Below are positions 1 through 5,540 of a stretch of 7,874 nucleotides of DNA, one piece after another; position 1 is the first letter of the stretch, and each line of letters starts with the position of its first letter. A program made the translations under genes and the position numbers. The notes under the pieces are model-generated. The model was given only the letters and a program-made list of their open reading frames with translations, did no database searches and was not told the DNA's origin. Source of the stretch: Pseudomonadota bacterium (GTDB lineage: Bacteria > Pseudomonadota > Alphaproteobacteria > Rhodospirillales > 2-02-FULL-58-16); NCBI GenBank assembly GCA_022560215.1, contig JADFTO010000130.1, positions 1 through 7,874 of the forward strand. Direction: 5' to 3'.

Positions 1-264
1 CACCAGCGCCACGGCCACGATGAGCCCCGTCAGTTCGTCACAGGCAAAAAGCGCCTTCGCCAGCGGCGTCTCGCGCGGCACGCCGCAGTAGTCTGCGTGG
101 CCCAGGATGGCGGTACAGATTTCTTCGTCCACGCCTTGCGCTCGCAGAAGGTTTACGCCCCAGGCGGGGTGCTCCTCGTCCGGTTTGTGGTCGTTATTCG
201 GATACTTCTCGTAATCAAAGTCGTGCACCAGGCCGGTGGCGCGCCAGCGTTCTTCATCTTCGCC
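1..264 (-). CDS. HD-domain hydrolase remnant, 5' end lost, 3' end off the left edge
   Basis: Reading the - strand leftward from 264 gives 88 open codons with no stop. The product resembles the small stand-alone HD-domain phosphohydrolases. It shows an HD motif in TGLVHDFDYEKYP (residues 10-22), then HPAWGVNLLR, the second-helix histidine in AILGHADY, and the metal-binding aspartate in ACDELTGLIVAVALV near the left edge. HD proteins of this kind use H...HD...H...D to bind metal and cleave phosphate esters; substrates of this subgroup are not known to me. The first histidine, normally on a helix about 15-25 residues before the HD pair, is missing. Upstream of GEDEERWR the frame stays open (a GTG lies at 298-300) but the residues no longer look like the family and are antisense to the membrane protein. 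I infer that the gene was cut at about 250-264. It runs opposite to the hopanoid operon and is probably unrelated to it. Confidence 0.7.
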
Positions 265-2169
265 CCGGTGCTGGTCGCCGCGCTCTACATCTATCTCCAC
301 CTCTACCTGCTCAAGCTCTGGCGCGGGCTCGCAGCACTCCCGGCAACCGTCACCGTCGCGGGAGAGCGCAAGCCGCTCGACGACGCGGTCTATCCCTGGC
401 TGCTGTCGGACGCCGCGATCCAGACCATGCCCGAGGCGCGCCGCCGATCGCTCGGCTGGCTGACCAGGCTGGTCTCGCTGGGGCTCGGCTGGTGGGCCGG
501 GCCGCTGGTGCTGGGCCTGTTCTGGGTCCGCTCCTGGCCCTATCACGACCCGGTCCTGACGCTCTATCTCGCCGGCCTGACCCTGGCGGCGATCTGGATC
601 GGCACCTTCAGCTATTTCCGCGCCCGCCGGGAAATGCGCGGCGCCAGGCGAACCTGGCGCATCGTCCTCGGCTGGATCTGTGGCGCTCTGATCGTGCTGT
701 CCACCGCCGTCGCGCTGCCGTTCTATTCCTGGATGAAGACGGCCGGGGACTTTCCCGGCCAGGAGTTCGTTGCGGTCTGGCGGGCCAATCTCTATCAGGC
801 CGCGGTGGTCGCGCGGCCCGGGGACTGGTCGTTGCGCGGCGAGGCCGAAGAAGTTTTCCTGGCCCGCTACGGGAGCGTCAGCCGCCCCACGCTGGACGCG
901 CTGCTGGCGGCGGAGCGCAATGGAACCGGCCCGCCGGAGGGCGAGAGCCTCGAGTGGCTCGATGCGGCACGGCGCGCCTTCGCCAAACAGCGCGACAATC
1001 TGCTGCGCTCGTTCGACAAGCTCGATCTCGCCGGCCGGGACCTGCGCCGGGCCGATCTGCGCGACGCCTTCCTGCCCGGGATACGCCTGCCCGGCGCCCG
1101 TCTCGGCGGCGCCGACATGAGCGGCGCGCAGATGGAGGGCGTGGTGTTTTCGGAGTTCGTGAACCGTGAATGGAACGCCGCCGGCGCCCAGCGCCGCGAC
1201 ATGCCGGGGCGTCCCGGGATCAACCCCCTGGCCAACACCAAGACCCACCGCGTCGATGAGAAGGCCTTTGCCGAATTGCGCCGCATGAGCAAGCGTTTGG
1301 GGTTCGATCTAGAGAAAACCCGGGCCCGGGGACATTTTTATTCCGACAAGGAAGTGCCGCCCGACGCGGCGGACAGCCTGGAAATATTCGGCGCGCGAAT
1401 CGAGAAAGGCAAAAGTTTCGCGACCCTATACCATGCCGACGCCGACGATCTCGCGGAAAACCCGGACCTCGGCCCTAACGACAAGGTGGCCCGCCTGGAC
1501 GCCTTCGAGGCGGCACTTCTCGGCCGGGACCTGGATAAGCCCGGGTTGGGAAAGTCCCACCACATGCGCGCCAGCCTGGCCAGGACCGGCGTCGCGGCGA
1601 CGCACTGCGTCGATCTGCTGGCGGCCTTCAAGCAGGACGCGACCCAACACAGGTATCGGGACTGGGACGACCTGGTCGCCTATTGCCGGCTCTCGGCGGC
1701 GTCCGTCGGACGCTACATGCTGGATCTCCATGGCGGCTCCCGGGACGGGTACGCGCCCTCGGACGCCCTTTGCATGGCACTGCAAATTATCAACCATCTC
1801 CAGGATTGCCGGGAGGATTACCGCCGCCTGGACAGGGTGTACCTGCCCCAGGACTGGATGGACGAGACCGGCGCCGCCGTCGAGGACCTGGACGCCCCCA
1901 CCACCGGCCCGGCCCTGGCCGAGGTTTTCCGCCGCACCCTTGCCGGCGTCGAGGGCCTGCTCGAGGAGGCCTCATCCATACCCGCCGGCTTGCGCAGCCG
2001 CCGCCTCTCCATGGAATCGGCGGCCATCCTCAAAATCGCCTGGCGCCTGACGGGGCTCTTGCGGCGGGGCGATCCCCTGGCGGGACGCATCCAGTTGTCG
2101 AAGGCTGGCTATGTCTGGTGCTGTATCCTGGGTGTCCTGTCGGCGGGACTTCGCGGCCCTTCGTCATGA
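97..2169 (+). CDS. hpnC: Chimeric ORF: membrane/pentapeptide-repeat protein fused in frame to N-terminally truncated HpnC
   Basis: This single 690-codon frame contains pieces of different origin. The nominal start is a GTG at 97, but residues 1-51 are antisense to the HD-domain gene and not credible protein. Residues 52-209 form a membrane domain, 309-353 are pentapeptide repeats, 354-446 are unrecognised, and about 448-690 are a squalene/phytoene-synthase-family domain of the HpnC type. HpnC converts presqualene diphosphate to hydroxysqualene, the second step of the HpnD-HpnC-HpnE route to squalene. The ORF ends in an ATGA overlap with hpnB. HpnC proteins are usually about 280-290 residues and stand alone, so a 690-residue fusion is abnormal. 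No convincing start codon with a Shine-Dalgarno site is visible for either part. In-frame ATGs at 427 and 1285 are possible starts for shorter products; starting at 1285 gives about 294 residues, a normal HpnC length but with an atypical N-terminus. Whether the fusion is real, degenerate or an assembly artefact cannot be decided here. Confidence 0.6.
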   Translation: MAQDGGTDFFVHALRSQKVYAPGGVLLVRFVVVIRILLVIKVVHQAGGAPAFFIFAPVLVAALYIYLHLYLLKLWRGLAALPATVTVAGERKPLDDAVYPWLLSDAAIQTMPEARRRSLGWLTRLVSLGLGWWAGPLVLGLFWVRSWPYHDPVLTLYLAGLTLAAIWIGTFSYFRARREMRGARRTWRIVLGWICGALIVLSTAVALPFYSWMKTAGDFPGQEFVAVWRANLYQAAVVARPGDWSLRGEAEEVFLARYGSVSRPTLDALLAAERNGTGPPEGESLEWLDAARRAFAKQRDNLLRSFDKLDLAGRDLRRADLRDAFLPGIRLPGARLGGADMSGAQMEGVVFSEFVNREWNAAGAQRRDMPGRPGINPLANTKTHRVDEKAFAELRRMSKRLGFDLEKTRARGHFYSDKEVPPDAADSLEIFGARIEKGKSFATLYHADADDLAENPDLGPNDKVARLDAFEAALLGRDLDKPGLGKSHHMRASLARTGVAATHCVDLLAAFKQDATQHRYRDWDDLVAYCRLSAASVGRYMLDLHGGSRDGYAPSDALCMALQIINHLQDCREDYRRLDRVYLPQDWMDETGAAVEDLDAPTTGPALAEVFRRTLAGVEGLLEEASSIPAGLRSRRLSMESAAILKIAWRLTGLLRRGDPLAGRIQLSKAGYVWCCILGVLSAGLRGPSS
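250..1155 (+). other. 5'-truncated multi-pass membrane domain with C-terminal pentapeptide repeats
   Basis: Within the fused frame, residues 52-353 look like one protein. A first hydrophobic segment (FFIFAPVLVAALYIYLHLYL, 52-71) leads into LLKLWRGLAALP and DDAVYPWLL. Three more probable membrane spans follow, at about 128-146, 152-174 and 187-209. A soluble stretch rich in Arg and Glu comes next, then nine tandem pentapeptide units at 309-353, beginning LDLAG RDLRR ADLRD and ending ADMSG AQMEG VVFSE. Pentapeptide repeats fold as a right-handed quadrilateral beta helix. Membrane proteins combining a YxYLHLYL-type helix with such repeats occur in proteobacteria, but their function is unknown to me. 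The repeat tract is short for the family. No ATG precedes the first span, so the true N-terminus appears to be lost at the junction with the HD-domain gene. I see no link to hopanoid chemistry. Confidence 0.6.
1156..1440 (+). other. Unrecognised stretch between pentapeptide repeats and HpnC domain, codon use atypical
   Basis: The frame stays open here (residues 354-448) but I recognise no domain. It includes NPLANTKTHRVDEKAF, an amphipathic ELRRMSKRLGFDLEK and GHFYSDKEVPPDAADSLEIF. By hand count about 20 of the 60 codons from 1255 on end in A or T. Neighbouring coding DNA ends almost always in G or C, and rare choices such as CTA, ATA and TTT are present here. This may be the natural C-terminus of the membrane protein, a former intergenic region that happens to be open, or a divergent HpnC N-terminus starting at ATG 1285. 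The canonical HpnC N-terminal signature (ENFPVxS, then FYxFAR before the first Asp motif) is absent in this frame, and I did not find it in the two other forward frames where I checked, just upstream of the Asp motif. Confidence 0.35.
1315..1339 (+). terminator. Weak terminator-like element: A-run, GC palindrome, T-run
   Basis: An AAAA run (1315-1318) is followed by the perfect 12-bp palindrome CCCGGGCCCGGG (1319-1330) and, four bases later, TTTTT (1335-1339). The hairpin would have only a 4-bp stem around a GGCC loop, which is short for an intrinsic terminator. The element lies inside the atypical-codon stretch, which would suit a former intergenic region. It is equally compatible with chance in GC-rich DNA. 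Confidence 0.15.
1444..2169 (+). other. hpnC: HpnC (hydroxysqualene synthase) domain lacking its N-terminal ~48 residues
   Basis: Recognisable homology to HpnC begins at the first aspartate-rich motif, here DDLAENPDL (residues 450-458 of the fused frame), and runs to the end. Visible signatures are KVARLDAFEAALLG, the WDDLVAYCRLSAASVGRYMLDLHG block (523-546), SDALCMALQIINHLQDCRED with the second aspartate motif DCRED (570-574), and RRLDRVYLPQDW. The family binds diphosphate through Mg2+ held by the two aspartate motifs. The first motif ends in Glu (DDLAE) instead of the more usual Asp. The missing part normally holds ENFPVxS and a FYxFAR segment next to the first motif, so activity of this domain alone is doubtful. 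The rest is intact without frameshift, which argues against long-standing decay. HpnC acts with HpnD and HpnE, both encoded just downstream. Confidence 0.85.
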
Positions 2170-3320
2170 GCCTTCTCCACGCCATCGCCCTCGTCTCCAT
2201 CGCCGCCTGGGTGGCGTTGATGGGATTCCGCGGCCGGTTCTGGAAAGCCGATCAGCGCATGGACGGGGAATGCCCGGAGCTCGAGCGGTGGCCCGAGGTG
2301 GTCGCCGTCATCCCCGCCCGCAACGAGGCGGAGACCGTCGGGCCCGCGGTCTCCTCGCTGCTGGGCCAGAACTATCCCGGGGCCTTCTCCCTGGTTCTCG
2401 TGGACGACGGCAGCGACGACGGCACCGCCGAGGAGGCTAGGCGCGCGGCGGCGGATTGCTCCCGTCTCACCGTGGTTGCCGGAAAGCCCCTGGAAGAGGG
2501 CTGGACCGGCAAGCTGTGGGCCATGTCCCAGGGTCTCCGGCGGGTGGAGGAGTCGGCGCTTGAATCCGAATTCGTCCTGTTCACCGACGCCGACATTGCC
2601 CACCATCCCCTGACCCTGCGCTGGCTGGTGGGAAAGGCGGAATCGGAACGCCTGGACCTGGTCTCGGTGATGGCGCGGCTCCGCTGCCGGAGCCCGTGGG
2701 AACGCCTTTTGATTCCCTCCTTCGTCTTTTTTTTCCAGAAGCTCTATCCCTTCTCCCTGGTCAACGACGCGCGAAGTCCGAAAGCGGCAGCCGCCGGCGG
2801 CTGCATGCTGGTCAGGCGCACCGCCCTCGCCCGCTCAGGCGGGCTGGAGGCCATCCGTGGCCGCCTCATCGACGATTGCGCCTTGGCCCGGCGGATCAAG
2901 AGGGGAGGGGCCGTCTGGCTGGGCTTAAGCGATCGGGTCCTCAGCCTGCGCGCCTATGAGCGCCTCGGCGAAATCTGGGAAATGGTGCGGCGCACGGCCT
3001 TCACCCAGCTCGGTCATTCGGGCCTGGCCCTGGCCGGCTCGGTGCTCGGCATGACGGGGCTCTACCTGGTGCCGCCGGCGGCGGTGCTCGCCGGCGCGGC
3101 GACCGGCGAGATGGCGGAGGTCCTCACCGGCCTGTCGGCCTGGCTGCTCATGTGCATCGCCTACCGGCCCACTCTCGCCTTTTACGGCCTGTCGGCGTGG
3201 CGGGCTCCCCTGCTGCCGGCCGCGGCCCTGTTCTTCACCTTGATGACGGTGGATTCCGCGTGCCGGCACTGGGCGGGCCGGGGCGGCGCCTGGAAGGGGC
3301 GCACCTACGGCCCGGGATGA
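2166..3320 (+). CDS. hpnB: Hopene-associated glycosyltransferase HpnB
   Basis: This 384-residue protein is a family 2-type glycosyltransferase of the HpnB kind found with hopanoid genes. An N-terminal membrane helix (about 3-21) precedes the GT-A domain. That domain has VIPARNEAE (48-56), LVDDGSDDGT (78-87), the metal/nucleotide-sugar site TDAD (140-143), the AAAAGGCMLVRR loop and the likely catalytic DDC (236-238). RRTAFTQL (275-282) takes the place of the processive-enzyme RxxRW region. Three or so C-terminal membrane spans (about 284-310, 317-340, 346-363) follow, so it should sit in the inner membrane with the catalytic domain in the cytoplasm. The sugar and acceptor of HpnB are not firmly established; a role in modifying hopanoids or a lipid carrier is inference. 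The ATG at 2166 overlaps the upstream TGA (ATGA), pointing to translational coupling, with no strong Shine-Dalgarno site of its own. Length is normal for the family. Confidence 0.9.
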   Translation: MSLLHAIALVSIAAWVALMGFRGRFWKADQRMDGECPELERWPEVVAVIPARNEAETVGPAVSSLLGQNYPGAFSLVLVDDGSDDGTAEEARRAAADCSRLTVVAGKPLEEGWTGKLWAMSQGLRRVEESALESEFVLFTDADIAHHPLTLRWLVGKAESERLDLVSVMARLRCRSPWERLLIPSFVFFFQKLYPFSLVNDARSPKAAAAGGCMLVRRTALARSGGLEAIRGRLIDDCALARRIKRGGAVWLGLSDRVLSLRAYERLGEIWEMVRRTAFTQLGHSGLALAGSVLGMTGLYLVPPAAVLAGAATGEMAEVLTGLSAWLLMCIAYRPTLAFYGLSAWRAPLLPAAALFFTLMTVDSACRHWAGRGGAWKGRTYGPG

Positions 3321-3327
3321 CGGCCCC

Positions 3328-3363
3328 GGCTCCCTTGGTGTAAGCGGCTCCCTTGGTGTAAGC
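3328..3363. repeat. Perfect 18-bp tandem direct repeat in the hpnB-hpnD gap
   Basis: GGCTCCCTTGGTGTAAGC occurs twice head to tail (3328-3345 and 3346-3363) with no mismatch. It fills most of the 52-nt gap between the hpnB stop and the hpnD start. Each unit contains the same in-frame TAA. An exact tandem copy in noncoding DNA suggests a recent slippage duplication. The spacing of less than two helical turns also leaves room for a direct-repeat protein site, but nothing else supports that. Confidence 0.9.
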
Positions 3364-3372
3364 ATAGTCGCC

Positions 3373-4236
3373 ATGGCGGAGATCATGACCCCCATGTCCG
3401 ACCGGCAGGCCAGGGAACACGTCGTGTCCGTGGTCAGGCGGTCGAAGACATCGTTCTTCTGGGCCATGCGCGCCCTGCCCGAGGCGAAGCGCCATGCCAT
3501 GTACGCGGTGTACGCCTTCTGCCGCGAAGTGGACGACATCGCGGACGAAAGGGGGACATTTGCCGACAAGCTGGCCCGCCTCGATGAATGGCGCCGGGAA
3601 ATCGGCAGGGCGTACGAGGGCGGGCCCCGGCATCCCGTGACCCGGGCCCTGGCCGGCCCCATAGCGGATTTCGGTCTCTGCAAGAAGGATTTCCTGACGG
3701 TCATCGACGGCATGGAGATGGATGCCGGGGACAGCTTGCGGATCGCCGACATGGACGCCCTGGCCCTTTACTGCGACCAGGTGGCATCCGCCGTCGGCCG
3801 GCTGTCGATCCGAATTTTCGGAGAACCCGGAGAGCCCGGCCAGCGCGTCGCCCATTCCCTGGGTCAGGCCATGCAGTTGACGAACATCCTCCGCGACCTG
3901 CAGGAAGACGCCGGACGCGACCGCCTGTACCTGCCCGACGAGCTCTTGCGGGCCCACGGCATTACCGATGGCGAGGCGGCCCAGGTCCTCGTCCATCCCT
4001 CCCTGCAGGCCGTTTGCGGGGAACTGGCGGACGTAGCCCAGCGCCGGTTCGACGAGACCGAGCGCGCCCTGGACGCGTGCGACCGCCGGCGGATGCGGCC
4101 CGCCATCGTCATTATGGAAGTCTACAAGCAGGTCCTCAAGCGGCTGGTGGCGCGCGGTTGGCGCAGGCTCGGTGTCAGGGTGAAGCTCTCCAAGGCGGAA
4201 AAGCTCTGGATCGCCTTCCGTCATGGGATGATATAG
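3373..4236 (+). CDS. hpnD: Presqualene diphosphate synthase HpnD
   Basis: HpnD joins two farnesyl diphosphates to presqualene diphosphate, the first committed step to squalene in bacteria that lack a single-enzyme squalene synthase. The 287-residue product is a complete squalene/phytoene-synthase fold. Signatures are RRSKTSFFWAMRALP (22-36), YAVYAFCREVDDIADE with the first aspartate motif DDIAD (54-58), the substrate-pocket block DFLTVIDGMEMD (106-117), YCDQVASAVGRLS (133-145), and LTNILRDLQEDAGRDRLYLP with the second motif DLQED (175-179). All expected catalytic aspartates are present. Three in-frame ATGs compete as start (3373, 3385, 3394). GGCGGAG at 3375-3381 would suit the last one best (12 nt away), giving a protein starting MSDRQ, close to the usual N-terminus; 3373 is the longest choice. 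The enzyme is cytosolic or peripheral to the membrane. It shares a fold with HpnC but differs in the motifs around both aspartate sites. Confidence 0.93.
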   Translation: MAEIMTPMSDRQAREHVVSVVRRSKTSFFWAMRALPEAKRHAMYAVYAFCREVDDIADERGTFADKLARLDEWRREIGRAYEGGPRHPVTRALAGPIADFGLCKKDFLTVIDGMEMDAGDSLRIADMDALALYCDQVASAVGRLSIRIFGEPGEPGQRVAHSLGQAMQLTNILRDLQEDAGRDRLYLPDELLRAHGITDGEAAQVLVHPSLQAVCGELADVAQRRFDETERALDACDRRRMRPAIVIMEVYKQVLKRLVARGWRRLGVRVKLSKAEKLWIAFRHGMI

Positions 4237-4238
4237 CG

Positions 4239-5477
4239 GTGCCCGGACGCGTACATGTAGTCGGCGCCGGCCTTTCCGGCCTTTCAGCCGCGGTGAGACT
4301 CGTCCGTGCCGGACTCGATGTGACGGTGCACGAGGCGGCGGGCCACGGCGGCGGCCGCTGCCGGTCCTTTCACGACGGGATCCTGGAGAGGCGCATCGAC
4401 AACGGCAACCACCTGGTCTTGAGCGGCAACCACGCCGTCCTCGGGTATTTGAGGGAAATCGGCGGCGAAGACGGCCTCACCGGACCCGAGACGGCGGAGT
4501 TCCCTTTCCTCGAACTCGGCTCGGGCCTGCGCTGGACGGTCCGCCCCGGCGCCGGCCCGATTCCGTGGTGGATCCTGTTCCCCGGCCGGCGCGTTCCCGG
4601 AACCCGGACCGCCGAATACCTGCGCGTGCTCGGCCTGGCGCGGGCGCCCGCGGACGCCACCGTGGCCTCCTGCCTCGACAGGGGCGGCCTTCTGTTCAAG
4701 CGTTTCTGGGAACCCCTGGCGGTTTCCATCCTCAATGCCTCGGCCGAGGAAGGGGCGGCGTCGCTTCTATGGCCCGTCCTCAAGGAGACCTTCGGGCGGG
4801 GCCGCGCGGCATGCCGCCCGCTCATCGCGGAGAAGGGCTTGAGCGAGTGTTTCGTCGACCCGGCGCTTCGCCTGCTCGGGAACCGTGTCCGGTTCAACAG
4901 CCGTCTCAGGGCCCTTGCCGTGGGACCGGGCCGGGCCGTTTCCCTGGAATTCGGCGGCAACACCGTCGAGCTTGGAACCGGGGACCGGGTGATCCTGGCG
5001 GTTCCGCCCGCGGCCGCCGCCGGCCTGGTGGAGGGGATCGTCACTCCCCGGGGCAGCCGGGCCATCGTCAACGGACATTTCCGCCTGGACGCCGGGCGCC
5101 AGACCCTGTCCTTCCTGGGTCTGGCCGGAGGACTTTCCCAATGGCTGTTCGTGCGCCATGACGTGGTCTCGGTGACCGTCAGCGCCGCCGACGACCTGAT
5201 GGACGACCCGGCCGACGATATCGCCCGGCGCCTCTGGCCCGAGGTCGCCTTCGCCCTGGAGCTCGGAGATGCGCCATTGCCTCCTTTCCGGATCGTCAAG
5301 GAAAGGCGCGCCACCTTCGCCCAGACCCCCGCCAACGCCAGGGCCCGGCCCGGCGTCAGGACCCCCTGGAACAACCTGTACCTGGCCGGCGACTGGACCG
5401 ATACGCGCCTGCCCGCCACCATCGAGGGGGCCGTGCGCTCTGGCTGGACCGCCGCCGACGCCGTGCTTAATTCTTGA
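4239..5477 (+). CDS. hpnE: Hydroxysqualene dehydroxylase HpnE (FAD-dependent)
   Basis: HpnE reduces hydroxysqualene to squalene, closing the HpnD-HpnC-HpnE route. It belongs to the amine oxidase/phytoene desaturase-like flavoproteins. The 412-residue product opens with a Rossmann FAD-binding stretch, VHVVGAGLSGLSAAVRL (GxGxxG at 9-14). The acidic ribose-binding residue is in VTVHEAAGHGGGRCRS (E32), with the GGR motif following. Near the C-terminus the second flavin-contact motif reads LYLAGDWTDTRLPATIEGAVRSG (about 380-402), typical of the family. Length is normal and no residue is conspicuously missing. The frame is open far upstream, but homology begins at the GTG at 4239, two bases after the hpnD stop. 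That GTG has a weak GGGA (4225-4228) about 10 nt before it, so translation is probably coupled to hpnD. No ATG in this frame fits. Confidence 0.9.
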   Translation: MPGRVHVVGAGLSGLSAAVRLVRAGLDVTVHEAAGHGGGRCRSFHDGILERRIDNGNHLVLSGNHAVLGYLREIGGEDGLTGPETAEFPFLELGSGLRWTVRPGAGPIPWWILFPGRRVPGTRTAEYLRVLGLARAPADATVASCLDRGGLLFKRFWEPLAVSILNASAEEGAASLLWPVLKETFGRGRAACRPLIAEKGLSECFVDPALRLLGNRVRFNSRLRALAVGPGRAVSLEFGGNTVELGTGDRVILAVPPAAAAGLVEGIVTPRGSRAIVNGHFRLDAGRQTLSFLGLAGGLSQWLFVRHDVVSVTVSAADDLMDDPADDIARRLWPEVAFALELGDAPLPPFRIVKERRATFAQTPANARARPGVRTPWNNLYLAGDWTDTRLPATIEGAVRSGWTAADAVLNS

Positions 5478-5502
5478 CATTCCGGGTTTAGTTTGAACAC
5501 AA
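5474..5502 (+). promoter_or_regulatory. Possible promoter for shc: consensus -35, poor -10
   Basis: TTGACA, an exact sigma-70 -35 hexamer, lies at 5474-5479 and overlaps the hpnE stop codon. It starts the longest intergenic gap in the operon. At 17-19 bp spacing the candidates for -10 (around 5497-5504, ACACAAAT) match TATAAT at no more than three positions. Alphaproteobacterial promoters often have weak -10 boxes, so a separate shc promoter is plausible but unproven. The adjacent palindrome would then cover the -10/start region. Confidence 0.3.
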
Positions 5503-5517
5503 ATCCCCTAGGGGATT
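5502..5517. promoter_or_regulatory. Perfect 16-bp palindrome upstream of shc (candidate operator or leader hairpin)
   Basis: AATCCCCTAGGGGATT is identical to its own reverse complement over all 16 bases. It lies in the hpnE-shc gap, 24 bases before the shc start. As DNA it has the size and symmetry of a dimeric repressor site and would sit at about the -10/+1 region of the candidate promoter. As RNA it could fold with a 6-bp stem and a CUAG loop. Its left arm could alternatively pair with the shc Shine-Dalgarno region. No regulator family can be assigned from the sequence. Confidence 0.55.
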
Positions 5518-5528
5518 CCAGAATGCTT

Positions 5529-5536
5529 AAGGGGAA
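5529..5536 (+). promoter_or_regulatory. hpnF: Shine-Dalgarno site deciding the shc start
   Basis: AAGGGGAA ends four bases before the ATG at 5541. It is the clearest ribosome-binding site in the window and favours that ATG over the in-frame TTG at 5493 and ATG at 5523, which have nothing comparable. AGGGGA at 5530-5535 can pair with UCCCCU at 5504-5509 in the preceding palindrome. Confidence 0.7.
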
Positions 5537-5540
5537 CGAC

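Noticed and set aside
97..249. N-terminal 51 residues of the long + strand frame, with an apparent hydrophobic segment, as a real protein start
   Set aside because: This stretch is exactly antisense to well-conserved HD-domain sequence on the - strand. The GTG start has no Shine-Dalgarno site and the hydrophobic run is a shadow.
1433..2050. An ATG-started 205-codon frame over hpnC
   Set aside because: It is a Pro/Arg/Thr-rich shadow in another frame. The HpnC motifs are all in the frame ending at 2169.
1683..2165. N-terminal extension of hpnB inside hpnC
   Set aside because: It is out-of-frame shadow sequence. The ATG at 2166 gives the usual HpnB N-terminus and length and overlaps the hpnC stop.
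2925..4224. Long - strand frames of 275 and 329 codons over hpnB and hpnD
   Set aside because: They are low-complexity antisense shadows (His/Gly/Pro-rich) of two clearly recognisable genes, with no motifs of their own.
3588..4238. N-terminal extension of hpnE by about 217 codons inside hpnD
   Set aside because: It lies in an alternative frame of an intact hpnD and is Arg/Pro-rich. FAD-binding homology begins at the GTG at 4239.
5493..5540. Earlier shc starts at TTG 5493 or ATG 5523
   Set aside because: The extension is not typical of the family and would cover the palindrome. The ATG at 5541 has a good Shine-Dalgarno site at the right distance.
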